A stretch of DNA of 64,000 nt from Mesobacillus maritimus. Lineage in GTDB: Bacteria > Bacillota > Bacilli > Bacillales > Cytobacillaceae. Location of the stretch: contig NZ_JAMBNR010000003.1 in NCBI RefSeq assembly GCF_023715205.1, positions 186,001 to 250,000 of the forward strand. The letters are read 5' to 3'. Every line of letters starts with the position of its first letter. Within the stretch, counting starts at the first letter, position 1. Below are positions 18,652 to 26,692 of this stretch, piece after piece. Below the pieces are notes generated by a model that saw only the letters and a list, made by a program, of their open reading frames with translations, searched no databases and was not told the origin of the DNA. The position numbers were made by a program, and so were the translations under genes.

Positions 18652-20109
18652 ATGAAGTGGGTTGGTCGGTTGGTTTTAAGTTTGCTGCTTGCTTTAAGCA
18701 TTTCGCCATCGGTTGGTTTTGCTTTTAGCGACAAAGAACTAGGAAGCTTTTTATCAAAAGAAGGAATTACAGAAGAACAACTTAGTGAGCATTTATCACG
18801 TTTTTGGGGCTCCACTATCGACGAGTTTGAGACAATTAAAGAATTAGATGAATTTCTTGGAGAAAAAATCACACCAGAAAATCTTCAAGAAACATTAGAA
18901 GTTTATGAGATTGCTAGTAAGGAAGAACTTGTTGCATTATTGGTTGAAAATGAGGAAATGGAAGCTACAGATACACTAGAGAATGTCTTCATCTATGTTG
19001 ACGCTTTAGATATGACAGTGGACTTTTATTCTGGGACTGAAATAAATGAAGAAACTCTTCAACAGCTTGTAGATGATTATGGGATTACCCTTGAGGAACT
19101 ACACGCCATTTTCGAAAAGAATGATGATTCAGTGGATGAGTATGATTTTATCGAGGATCTTGAGGACATGCTTTATGTTTATGGATTGCCGCTTAATGAC
19201 CAAACATTGCAAAACTTGTTAGATGATTACGGTCTGACCCTTGAGGAATTGAATAGTATCTTAGCTGCAAATGGAGATTCCCTTGATCAGTTTGACTCAA
19301 TAGATGACCTTGAGTATGCATTGCTTGAATACGGATTGCCTGTTACGGAGCAAAATTTACAAGAGTTACTGGATACTTTTGAGATGACAAGAGCCGAACT
19401 CGACGCTTTGCTAGCAAAGTACGACGACTCTGTGAGTAATTATGAAACCATTGATGAGCTTTATTTTACCGTCATTCTAATCACCATTTTAGAAGAAGAC
19501 TCAGACGAATTGCTAGCTGACCTAGGCATTGGCTTAGACAAGCAAGAACTCGTCAACCTTGCAAAACATTTTATGACTCTTGATATTTTGGACGAAGCAT
19601 TTATGGACAAGCTGACTGAGCTTGAAGAACGTTTGGCTGCATTCGGTGATTTCGAGAGTGCGAACGATTTAACTACCGAAGAAATGAGCGAATTGATTGC
19701 CATCTACCGTGAAATAATGAATTTATTCGAGCTTGACGCAAAGTATTACCTTGTCAAAGGCAACGAAAAAATTGCTCTTTCCGAACAAGAAGCGTTAACA
19801 CTCGAAAATGCGAATGGCTATGATTTACTGATTGAGCTTTATAACTTAGAAGGTGTTTTCCTAGCAGACATCGTTTTAACAAATGACCTATTCGGATCCG
19901 ATTTGATTGATAAAGTCGAAGACAAACTTGAAGTCGTCAAAACTGTTCCAAAAGAAGCCGCGTCTACAGAATCAGATGTCGTCAAAACAGTGAAAGGTGG
20001 AAAGTTACCGAACACTGCTGGAAACTATGCGGAAGGTTTACTAGCTGGACTGGCAATGATCATCATTGGAGCAATTTGGTTCCGTAAACGAACTGTGAAG
20101 CATTCATGA
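18652..20109 (+). CDS. Processed acidic surface protein with LPNTA sorting signal and helical repeats
   Basis: A 485-residue exported protein. A signal peptide (about 1-24, ending VGFAFS) precedes a very acidic body. The body has four to five degenerate repeats of about 50 residues, each with the pattern L-x-E-L-L-D-x-Y-x-[IL]-T-x-E-E-L followed by D-x-F-x-x-I-x-D-L. The C-terminus has LPNTA at 452-456, a hydrophobic helix and a basic tail. This matches the family described as acidic surface proteins with LPXTA signals, which sit next to a dedicated sortase, as here with a 4-base overlap. It should be cleaved and anchored by that sortase. Its biological role is unknown. AGGGGGAAAAGGG precedes the ATG. 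Confidence 0.88.
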   Translation: MKWVGRLVLSLLLALSISPSVGFAFSDKELGSFLSKEGITEEQLSEHLSRFWGSTIDEFETIKELDEFLGEKITPENLQETLEVYEIASKEELVALLVENEEMEATDTLENVFIYVDALDMTVDFYSGTEINEETLQQLVDDYGITLEELHAIFEKNDDSVDEYDFIEDLEDMLYVYGLPLNDQTLQNLLDDYGLTLEELNSILAANGDSLDQFDSIDDLEYALLEYGLPVTEQNLQELLDTFEMTRAELDALLAKYDDSVSNYETIDELYFTVILITILEEDSDELLADLGIGLDKQELVNLAKHFMTLDILDEAFMDKLTELEERLAAFGDFESANDLTTEEMSELIAIYREIMNLFELDAKYYLVKGNEKIALSEQEALTLENANGYDLLIELYNLEGVFLADIVLTNDLFGSDLIDKVEDKLEVVKTVPKEAASTESDVVKTVKGGKLPNTAGNYAEGLLAGLAMIIIGAIWFRKRTVKHS

Positions 20110-20720
20110 TGAAAAAGGTATGGCTCCTACTTCCTGTTGGGCTAATTGTTTTCGGACTTTGGCTTGTAATCGGAAATCTAACTCCTTTCTTTGCAGGGGA
20201 GGAGTCAAAAGAGATAGAACCAGTTGCTCAAAAAATAGAAATACCTGAAGCTGAAGTTCAGAAAAAAAAGCCAGTAAAGAAAGTGGAAAATGAGGATGTC
20301 CTTTACCCTGTTCGTCCCAGCAAAGGTGAAAACATGGGTGAACTTTATATCCCGAAGCTTGATGCAACGCTTCCGATCTTTCACGGCACAGATGAAGACG
20401 AGCTTGAAAAAGGAGTCGGTCATTTTGCCGGAAGTGTCTTGCCGGGTGAAAATGACAATTCCGTTTTGTCTGGACATCGTGATACCGTCTTTCGTCGATT
20501 AGGTGAGGTCGGAAAAGGAGATTTGCTCGTTGTCCGGACAGTAGCTGGTGAATTCACTTATAAAATCCGGCAAGTCCGCATTGTTGATGCAGACGATCGG
20601 ACGGTTATTGTACCGAAACCAAGAGCTACTTTAACGGTAACCACTTGTTATCCTTTTCAGTTTATTGGCGATGCTCCTGACCGATATATTTTAGTCGCCG
20701 ATTTGCTGAAGAAAAAATAA
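20106..20720 (+). CDS. Class D-type sortase dedicated to the LPNTA protein
   Basis: A 204-residue transpeptidase anchored by an N-terminal membrane helix (about 5-29). The catalytic triad is visible: His124 in LSGHRDTVFR, Cys181 in LTVTTCYPF and Arg193 in APDRYIL. The start overlaps the acidic protein's stop (ATGATG; the second ATG could also serve), so the two are translationally coupled. Cell wall anchoring of the upstream LPNTA protein is the evident job. A terminator at 20745 ends the pair. The class is assigned from size, motif spacing and partner type, without alignment. Confidence 0.92.
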   Translation: MMKKVWLLLPVGLIVFGLWLVIGNLTPFFAGEESKEIEPVAQKIEIPEAEVQKKKPVKKVENEDVLYPVRPSKGENMGELYIPKLDATLPIFHGTDEDELEKGVGHFAGSVLPGENDNSVLSGHRDTVFRRLGEVGKGDLLVVRTVAGEFTYKIRQVRIVDADDRTVIVPKPRATLTVTTCYPFQFIGDAPDRYILVADLLKKK

Positions 20721-20744
20721 TCTTATAGAACCTTTGATTCTCTT

Positions 20745-20778
20745 AACCTGATAGGTCTTTGACTTATCAGGTTTTTTA
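20745..20778 (+). terminator. Terminator of the acidic protein-sortase operon
   Basis: AACCTGATA pairs with TATCAGGTT across an 11-base loop and is followed by TTTTTT. Confidence 0.88.
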
Positions 20779-20892
20779 TTTAGATTTAAAAAAGGAAACA
20801 ATCTCCTACTATCCCTTTCTCTCTTTTCCCGCGATAATAGATTTTGCTGAAACTAGTTTTCTAGCAGATAGATATAGAAAAGGGGTCAATAA

Positions 20893-23232
20893 ATGAAAGG
20901 CATAAAGCGGGGATTTTTACTGCTGGTCATCATCATGATGGTATTACCAGTGATCACATATGTTCCAGTTCCATCTCAAGCATCAACCGTGGAACCAACT
21001 TTACAGGTAGCGTTAAAAAACTATCTTGGCAATACAAAAGAAATTAATCTGTTACCAGAAGTAGATTATTCTACGAATCTTGGAACAACTAAACTTGAAG
21101 CAAACCAATCTTACAAACTCAAAATCAATGGTGAGAAATTGGTTTTATACAAAGGGACTTCAGAAATAGGGCAAGCTCCTACACTTGAGTTAAAACCATT
21201 ACAAGGAAATGGGCCCATTTCCATTAATCAACGGCCATATTTGGGTTCTTTTAAAATTGGGATTGATGGCGGAAACATTCGACCAATCAATACGATTGGC
21301 CTTGAAGACTATTTAAAAGGGGTCGTCCCTGCGGAAATGCCTGCACTTTGGAGCATGGAAGCTTTAAAAGCACAGGCAGTTACAGCGCGGACATATGCGA
21401 TGGGATATCCAAACAGAGTGATTGATGATACCCAAGGATACCAAGTATATGGAGGCTACACATGGCACCCACGCTCCACAGATGCCGTGGATGCTACGAC
21501 CGGACAAGTAATTACGTATAATGGGAAAGCAATCGGAAGTGCCGCACTGTTTTCTTCCTCAAATGGCGGCAAAACGGAATCCAATGTAAACGCATGGGGC
21601 TCAGCACCACTTCCTTACTTAGTGATAAAAGCTGATCCATATGATCCAAAGACACCGTGGAATTTCAGCGTAAAAAAACAACAGATTGATGTGGCAAAAT
21701 TAGATCTTGCTAAAGCGGACGCATGGTGGAATAGCGTCAAAGAAGCGGAACAGTCAGCAGTCATCAACAATATGAAAACTTGGCTCAAAGCAAACAAGTA
21801 CAAAGGAAAAGACATAAAAATTGCTGCTGTTCCAACGTTGTCTCTGCACGCTCCTACTTCGGGAGGTCGCGTGAGCAAAGGTAGCTTGACGATTGAGATT
21901 TTAGTAAAAGAACAAAACAAAGCCGTGTTGAACTCCTTAGAAATAGTCGATTATCCAGCATCGAGTATTCGCTCAATCATCGGAACTTCATTGATGAAGA
22001 GTTATCTAGTAGAAAAGGTTAATCAAACTACTGATACGATTACCGTTTCAGGAGCTGGCTATGGACATGGAATCGGATTAAGCCAATATGGTGCTAAAAA
22101 GGCTGCTGAATTAGGAAAATCGTACAAAGAGATTCTAGCCTTTTATTTTGATAAAACCAATGTATCAAAGATGTATCAAGTAACTCCTGTAGAAGCTGAA
22201 GTTCAACCAGATGCTGCCAAAGTTGTACCTGCGCCAACACCTGTTGAACCTACCGTTGCGGAACCTGTTGTTCCTGCACCGAAACCAGTTGAACCGGACG
22301 CAGATGCGGCGGAGCCTGCCGTACCGACACCAACACCTGCGGAACCAACTCCGGTACCGAGTGAGTCAAAGCCGACAAATGAAACGGTAAATACTCCTGT
22401 TCCTGCAATGGATACAGTCGCTCCCATTATCGGGGCGGCAAAAACGACTCTAGATACAAAATCGAATAAGGTAACACTCCAGTTTACGACTAACGAAGCT
22501 GGGAAAGTTTCAGTTTATGTCAAAGATTCACAAGGTAAGATTCTAACTTATCTGCTGAATGAAGTTCAAAAGCCTGCAGGTTCACAAAGCGTCACTTGGG
22601 ATATTTCAAAGGTGAACAACGGAAGTTACAATTTCGGAATCATTGCGATCGATGCTAGTAAAAATCGTGGTTCAGCGCTGATAGCTTATAAATTAAGCAA
22701 ACCAGCTACACCTGCTAAGCCGGTTAAGAAAGATACAAAAGCACCAACCATTAAATCGATTAAAACGCCGTTTGATTCGAAAAAGAATCAAGTAAAAATT
22801 AGTTTTACAACGAATGAAAAAGCAAAAATTACTGTAGCGGTTAAGGATTCAAAAGGGAAGGTTGTGACTACCCTTGCGAAGGATTCGCAAAAGGCTGCGG
22901 GAACTCATTCATTTGTATGGAATGTGAGTAAAGTCAACAACGGTAAATATTCCTTTGCGATCACGGCAATCGATGATAGTAAGAACAAAGGAACAGCTTC
23001 TAGTACGTATTCACTCAACAAACCGAAGCCTGCTCCGAAGAAACTGACAGGCAAAGTGAAAGCAACAACATTAAATATTCGTTCAACCGCTTCAACGAAA
23101 GGCAAGGTAATCGGAACCGTTAAGAAAAATCAAACGGTGACGGTTTTAAAGAAGACGGGTTCTTGGTATCAAATTCAGTATGGAAAGAAGACTGGATTTG
23201 TGGCTGCACAATATTTAACCAATGTAAAATAA
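20893..23232 (+). CDS. Secreted SpoIID/LytB-domain protein with two Ig-like repeats and a C-terminal SH3
   Basis: A 779-residue exported cell-wall protein. The signal peptide covers about 1-31 (PSQASTVEP). The SpoIID/LytB domain (about 125-425) contains GLEDYLKGVVPAEMP, ALKAQAVTARTYA, FSSSNGGKTESN and GYGHGIGLSQYGAK, typical of lytic enzymes or amidase enhancers acting on peptidoglycan. A Pro/Ala/Glu-rich linker follows (about 435-505). Next come two repeats of about 105 residues that share APxI...TTNE-K..V.VKDS.GK and WN(I/V)SKVNNG, resembling FlgD-type Ig folds. The last 65 residues form a bacterial SH3 (LNIRSTASTKGKVIGTV ... GFVAAQYL). AAAAGGGG precedes the ATG. Not SpoIID itself, which is far shorter. 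Confidence 0.9.
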   Translation: MKGIKRGFLLLVIIMMVLPVITYVPVPSQASTVEPTLQVALKNYLGNTKEINLLPEVDYSTNLGTTKLEANQSYKLKINGEKLVLYKGTSEIGQAPTLELKPLQGNGPISINQRPYLGSFKIGIDGGNIRPINTIGLEDYLKGVVPAEMPALWSMEALKAQAVTARTYAMGYPNRVIDDTQGYQVYGGYTWHPRSTDAVDATTGQVITYNGKAIGSAALFSSSNGGKTESNVNAWGSAPLPYLVIKADPYDPKTPWNFSVKKQQIDVAKLDLAKADAWWNSVKEAEQSAVINNMKTWLKANKYKGKDIKIAAVPTLSLHAPTSGGRVSKGSLTIEILVKEQNKAVLNSLEIVDYPASSIRSIIGTSLMKSYLVEKVNQTTDTITVSGAGYGHGIGLSQYGAKKAAELGKSYKEILAFYFDKTNVSKMYQVTPVEAEVQPDAAKVVPAPTPVEPTVAEPVVPAPKPVEPDADAAEPAVPTPTPAEPTPVPSESKPTNETVNTPVPAMDTVAPIIGAAKTTLDTKSNKVTLQFTTNEAGKVSVYVKDSQGKILTYLLNEVQKPAGSQSVTWDISKVNNGSYNFGIIAIDASKNRGSALIAYKLSKPATPAKPVKKDTKAPTIKSIKTPFDSKKNQVKISFTTNEKAKITVAVKDSKGKVVTTLAKDSQKAAGTHSFVWNVSKVNNGKYSFAITAIDDSKNKGTASSTYSLNKPKPAPKKLTGKVKATTLNIRSTASTKGKVIGTVKKNQTVTVLKKTGSWYQIQYGKKTGFVAAQYLTNVK

Positions 23233-23236
23233 TGAG

Positions 23237-23270
23237 AAAACCGGTGTGAATATGCACCGGTTTTTCTTTT
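23237..23270 (+). terminator. Terminator of the SpoIID-domain gene
   Basis: AAAACCGGTG pairs with CACCGGTTTT and is followed by a T-rich tract. Confidence 0.88.
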
Positions 23271-23341
23271 TGTCCCTAAAAACATAAATATAACTGCTTG
23301 TTCATATACATGTACAACTCATCTAGAATAGGGGGAGTATT

Positions 23342-23806
23342 ATGCGTCGACGTCGATTTCCTCCCATTTTTGTTCCAGCTATCATTCTCTTAGTGATTGT
23401 TTTGCTGTTATTTGGGATTGGTTCATGGCTATTTTCTAGTGACCGGAATGCCGAAGAAATGGTCGAGGATTTTTATACTTATGAAGCGGATGGCGATTTC
23501 TCCAGGTCTTGGGAACTGCTTCATCCTTTTATGCAGGAGCGGTTTGCCAAAACAGCTTATATGCAAGACCGTACCCACGTGTTCATTGGACATTTCGGTG
23601 CGGAGACTTTTACCTATACTATTTCGGAAGCTGAACAAGTGGATAATTGGAAAATGGATGAAGGTCACGAACCTTTCGAAACTGCCTACAAATATCTCGT
23701 AACCCAACATTATAAAGGCAAATACGGTGCCTTTCATTTTCAACAGGAAGTGTATGTTGTTGAGTATAAAGGAGCTTGGCGGATTGTTTGGGATTATAAC
23801 CTATAA
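23342..23806 (+). CDS. Membrane-anchored protein with NTF2-like extracellular domain, function unknown
   Basis: A 154-residue protein. A basic start (MRRRRF) precedes one membrane helix (about 10-32). The outer part, NAEEMVEDFYTYEADGDFSRSWELLHP through VYVVEYKGAWRIVWDYNL, has the helix-then-sheet pattern of NTF2-like domains, by eye only. GGGGGAG lies seven bases before the ATG. It is alone between two terminators. I do not recognise a named family. Confidence 0.75.
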   Translation: MRRRRFPPIFVPAIILLVIVLLLFGIGSWLFSSDRNAEEMVEDFYTYEADGDFSRSWELLHPFMQERFAKTAYMQDRTHVFIGHFGAETFTYTISEAEQVDNWKMDEGHEPFETAYKYLVTQHYKGKYGAFHFQQEVYVVEYKGAWRIVWDYNL

Positions 23807-23850
23807 ACGGATCAAAAAAGAACCGTGAACAGTTGACGCTTAAAGCGGAA

Positions 23851-23875
23851 AAAGGTGGCCAATTAGGCCACCTTC
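23851..23875. terminator. Terminator between convergent genes
   Basis: AAGGTGGCC and GGCCACCTT around a 5-base loop. The T-run is on the minus strand, serving thiT. Confidence 0.8.
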
Positions 23876-23880
23876 TCCAT

Positions 23881-23900
23881 TTAATCAAACGTTTGATTAA
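23881..23900. repeat. 20-bp perfect palindrome, copy A
   Basis: TTAATCAAACGTTTGATTAA is a perfect palindrome lying just outside the thiT stop. The same 20 bases recur at 47172-47191 upstream of hutG. The shape fits a dimeric regulator's operator, but here it sits at the 3' ends of two convergent genes, where an operator is unexpected. Confidence 0.75.
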
Positions 23901-23905
23901 TAAAC

Positions 23906-24481
23906 TTAATGTGCAGTTCTTTTTTTCATAATCAGCCTAGAAGATGCGGATATGAGTATGACTAGGACAATGGAACAAAGAACAGCCGCTCCGAGCATCG
24001 CTAAGCCATTCATCGCAAATGAATACATGACTGGGGACATCCCTTCCGGAGCATAATCTCCCCAAAAGACGACACCGGCAATGAAATGCCAAAAATATCG
24101 AGCCAAACTTCCTACAAAAACCGCGACCACAATCCAGATCGAAACAGCCAGCTTGCTGCCTTGTTTTAATGCCTTTTGAATCACAGGATGGAAAAAGCCC
24201 GCAAAACCGATAAAAGCAAAGGCAATAAAATATTCAATCAAGAACTGGATAATCGATAAAAAATAAAAGTTTCCAGTTGTAAGCTGTAACAGCCCCCATA
24301 AAAAGCCTGAAAGAAAGCTTACTTTAAAGCCCCATCGGAAAGCCATGATAAAGATTGGAACCATTGAAAACGAAATCGTTACTGCTGGTGCTATAGTAAT
24401 GGAAGGTAGTAAATCCAAAACCATCGCGATTGCTGCAAAGAAAGCCGCCTCAATCATGGCTACTAAACGCAATTTATTCAT
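23906..24481 (-). CDS. thiT: Thiamine transporter substrate-binding membrane subunit ThiT (ECF type)
   Basis: A 191-residue integral membrane S-component that binds thiamine and works with the shared EcfAA'T module. Six hydrophobic helices are visible and the protein has the family hallmarks: the start MNKLRLVAMIEAAFFAAIAMVLD, the FRWGFKVSFLSGFLWGLLQL loop and ARYFWHFIAGVVFWGDYAPEGM. The ATG at 24481 has GGGGGAG nine bases upstream. A longer frame to 24544 reads through the regulatory hairpin. A TPP riboswitch precedes it, which supports the substrate strongly. Confidence 0.96.
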   Translation of the reverse strand: MNKLRLVAMIEAAFFAAIAMVLDLLPSITIAPAVTISFSMVPIFIMAFRWGFKVSFLSGFLWGLLQLTTGNFYFLSIIQFLIEYFIAFAFIGFAGFFHPVIQKALKQGSKLAVSIWIVVAVFVGSLARYFWHFIAGVVFWGDYAPEGMSPVMYSFAMNGLAMLGAAVLCSIVLVILISASSRLIMKKRTAH

Positions 24482-24530
24482 AAAAAAATACTCCCCCTTT
24501 TTCGAAGCACAGCAAACCTCAAGGGGAGTA
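24482..24530 (-). terminator. Riboswitch expression platform: terminator whose 3' arm contains the thiT Shine-Dalgarno
   Basis: On the minus strand TACTCCCC (24523-24530) pairs with GGGGAGTA (24489-24496), followed by seven T residues that end at the start codon. The same 3' arm is the ribosome binding site, so folding would block both transcription and translation when TPP is bound. Confidence 0.85.
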
Positions 24531-24578
24531 CATTCTATAACCAATTTTCATCTAGAATGACTATATAAAAATTCCACA

Positions 24579-24659
24579 TCCCTGCGCTAGCATTAACTAA
24601 CAGGTTCAAAGGGTCTGAACAGCCATATTGACTGTCCACTCTCAGCTTCAAGCTCCCCT
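24579..24659 (-). promoter_or_regulatory. TPP riboswitch (THI box) upstream of thiT
   Basis: Read on the minus strand the conserved elements appear in order: GGGGAGC, GCTGAGAG, GACCCTTTGAACCTG and GTTAATGCTAGCGCAGGGA. These are the TPP-binding core of the THI element. It lies about 100 nt upstream of thiT and downstream of the amidase gene on the same strand. Confidence 0.97.
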
Positions 24660-24775
24660 TGTGGTTTTGCTTCGTATTCATTTTAATTTAGAACTATTGT
24701 ATCCTATTAAATCCTACTAGGCAACAGTAGATATTTCCTTCACCGCGTTGCCGTGTCATTCGGTAGACTAGTTTC

Positions 24776-25681
24776 CTAGTAAAATAATTTAACTCCGTAC
24801 GCTTCTAAAATCTGCTTTGGGACAAAGAATCTGGCTGTCATTAATGGGTCGACAATTTGCGAAACTTGAACTTGACCAGCTGCACTGAAAAGCATGGTAA
24901 GCTCTGCTAAAGTTAAATCTGTATGAGGTAAAAGTGTATCAACCATGATTTCTACGGCCGCTTTTGCTGCTTCGTCAAGCGTTTCCTTGGAGACAATCAC
25001 CGCTATCCCTTCGCTATTTTCAACAAATGGAAATGGAATGCTTTTTCCTTTGATTACCTCAAATGTGACCGTTACTTTCCCTGGAATCTCAATGCCTGAA
25101 ACACCGATTTCTCCGTCCCCCATGGCTGCATGAAGATCACCTAGACCAAATAATGCACCTTCTTGAAAGACAGGAAAATACAAAGTTGCACCTGTTGTAA
25201 TGAGTGTTGTATCCATATTTCCACCGTGTGCACCTGGCGTTCCATTATTGACAGGTTCGCCCTCTGGCGCAACGCCAATTACGCCGATCATTGGGTTTAA
25301 CGGCAGTTGGATTCTGTCATTAAACACTGCTTTCCCATCTTTGATTGGAATCATTTTCACCGTGAAGTCTTCAATACGGTGGCCCATAATGCCCAACCCT
25401 GGTCCAGTCGACAATAGCCCTTGGTCAGCAAGTTCAATATCGTCTATTTTTACCTTTAAGACATCCCCCGGCTGCGCTCCTTCAATATAAACCGGTCCTG
25501 TGGCTGGATTAATTTGATTCCAATCAACGGTGTTATACGATGTTTCCGCTGACTGAATTTGATTTTGGAAACAATCGTAAGTTTCGATTACTACGGTTGC
25601 CCCTGATGCTACTGTTTGTTTCGGTTCATTGTTTTTACTAAAAGCATAAAAAAACTGTTCTTTTGGCACTGCTGTACCCAT
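24776..25681 (-). CDS. Acetamidase/formamidase family protein
   Basis: A 301-residue cytoplasmic amidase of the FmdA/AmdA fold, expected to hydrolyse short amides to ammonia and acid. Family patterns include NPATGPVYIEGAQPGDVLKV, GPGLGIMGHRIEDF, the metal-site-like GTPGAHGGNMDTTLI and FGLGDLHAAMGDGEI. The ATG at 25681 follows GAGGTGG; the GTG nine bases earlier overlaps that site. Its neighbour is thiT with an intervening riboswitch. An amide derived from thiamine breakdown as substrate is conceivable but only a guess from position. Confidence 0.9.
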   Translation of the reverse strand: MGTAVPKEQFFYAFSKNNEPKQTVASGATVVIETYDCFQNQIQSAETSYNTVDWNQINPATGPVYIEGAQPGDVLKVKIDDIELADQGLLSTGPGLGIMGHRIEDFTVKMIPIKDGKAVFNDRIQLPLNPMIGVIGVAPEGEPVNNGTPGAHGGNMDTTLITTGATLYFPVFQEGALFGLGDLHAAMGDGEIGVSGIEIPGKVTVTFEVIKGKSIPFPFVENSEGIAVIVSKETLDEAAKAAVEIMVDTLLPHTDLTLAELTMLFSAAGQVQVSQIVDPLMTARFFVPKQILEAYGVKLFY

Positions 25682-25815
25682 GTGGCCCACCTCATTTTTC
25701 AGAAATATGAAATTTATCCTATTTTAACATAAATGAAGAGAAATGATGGATTTCGACTTTATTCGAAAAAGGATTCTGATAGAATGGGAAGAGATTTTTT
25801 AAAAGGAGATTTGCG

Positions 25816-26298
25816 ATGCTAACAACGATTGAGTTTAAAGGAAGAAAATTTATCGCTGGCTTAAGCTATTTTTTATTCCTAGTGTATATTGGATTGGCTG
25901 CGATTCTATTATTTTTCAGTTCTTACCGGCAGGCAGTCCGTTTTGGGAGAAATGAAGCCATCACCGAATACAATCTCGTCCCTTTTGAAACGATCATGCG
26001 TTATATAAACGCAACGGGTTATATCAATACTAGCATTGTCATTACAAACCTAGCTGGAAATATCCTAGCCTTTGTGCCACTTGGTTTCTTTCTACCGCTA
26101 TTATTTAGGGGTTATATGAAATTTTGGCGCACGTTCTTGTTAGTCGTAGCCTCCACTCTACTCGTAGAAAGTCTACAATTCTACTTCCGCGTCGGTAGCT
26201 TTGATGTTGATGATTTGATTTTGAATAGTGTTGGTGGAATCATCGGGTTTGGAATTTACCGGATTATTCATCGAATGTTACAAGCTTATGCAAAGTAA
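25816..26298 (+). CDS. VanZ family membrane protein
   Basis: A 160-residue protein with four to five hydrophobic helices and the VanZ core NLVPFETIMRYI, NLAGNILAFVPLGFFLPLL and SFDVDDLILNSVGGIIGFGI. Relatives include teicoplanin-resistance VanZ, but most chromosomal members have no known job. AAAAGGAGA lies upstream of the ATG, and a terminator follows. Confidence 0.9.
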   Translation: MLTTIEFKGRKFIAGLSYFLFLVYIGLAAILLFFSSYRQAVRFGRNEAITEYNLVPFETIMRYINATGYINTSIVITNLAGNILAFVPLGFFLPLLFRGYMKFWRTFLLVVASTLLVESLQFYFRVGSFDVDDLILNSVGGIIGFGIYRIIHRMLQAYAK

Positions 26299-26313
26299 AT
26301 ATTGTTACTGGGG

Positions 26314-26345
26314 TCACCAATTCTTTGTTGGTGATTTTTTCTTTT
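26314..26345 (+). terminator. Terminator of the vanZ-like gene
   Basis: TCACCAA pairs with TTGGTGA, followed by a T-run. Confidence 0.87.
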
Positions 26346-26407
26346 TTTGAGGTATTGTTTGTATTTTTTGATGTTGGTGACTGGTTCCTATTTTCGTCTT
26401 TCTCAAT

Positions 26408-26615
26408 CTATGTGACTGTCGCGTGGGAAAACTGGCAGGTCCGGGTACATAGAGGTGGGCTACGTGACCGTTGAGATAGAAATTAAGCTGGAGTGGGCAC
26501 GTAGAAGTACTCTACGTTACCGTCGTAAGGGAGTGCTGGCAGAAGCAGTCCCATAGTAGTGTTCCACATGACTTCGGGAAAGATCGCCCTCCCACTTCGT
26601 TCACCAAGTACGACT
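26408..26615. repeat. Degenerate 52-bp tandem repeat, three clear units and a weak fourth
   Basis: Units start at 26408, 26460, 26512 and probably 26564, each exactly 52 bases. They share CTAYGTGACYGTYG at the start and a GGYACRTAGARGT-like end. The end of one unit and the start of the next form hairpins, the best being ACGTAGA-AGTAC-TCTACGT at 26499-26517. Because 52 is not a multiple of three, a coding role is unlikely. The apparent minus-strand frame at 26483-26692 is therefore probably spurious. Confidence 0.65.
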
Positions 26616-26636
26616 AAACCACTATTCTCCCCCACC

Positions 26637-26676
26637 AAAAAAAGAGTTCGGAAGCACCTTCTGAATGCTTCGGAAC
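26637..26676 (-). terminator. Terminator of the xpaC-telA operon
   Basis: GTTCGGAAGCA and TGCTTCGGAAC pair with one mismatch, and seven T residues follow on the minus strand. Confidence 0.82.
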
Positions 26677-26692
26677 CCTTTATAATCACCAA

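Noticed and set aside
26483-26692. 69-codon minus-strand frame
   Set aside because: It spans the 52-bp degenerate repeat and a terminator and has no ribosome binding site.
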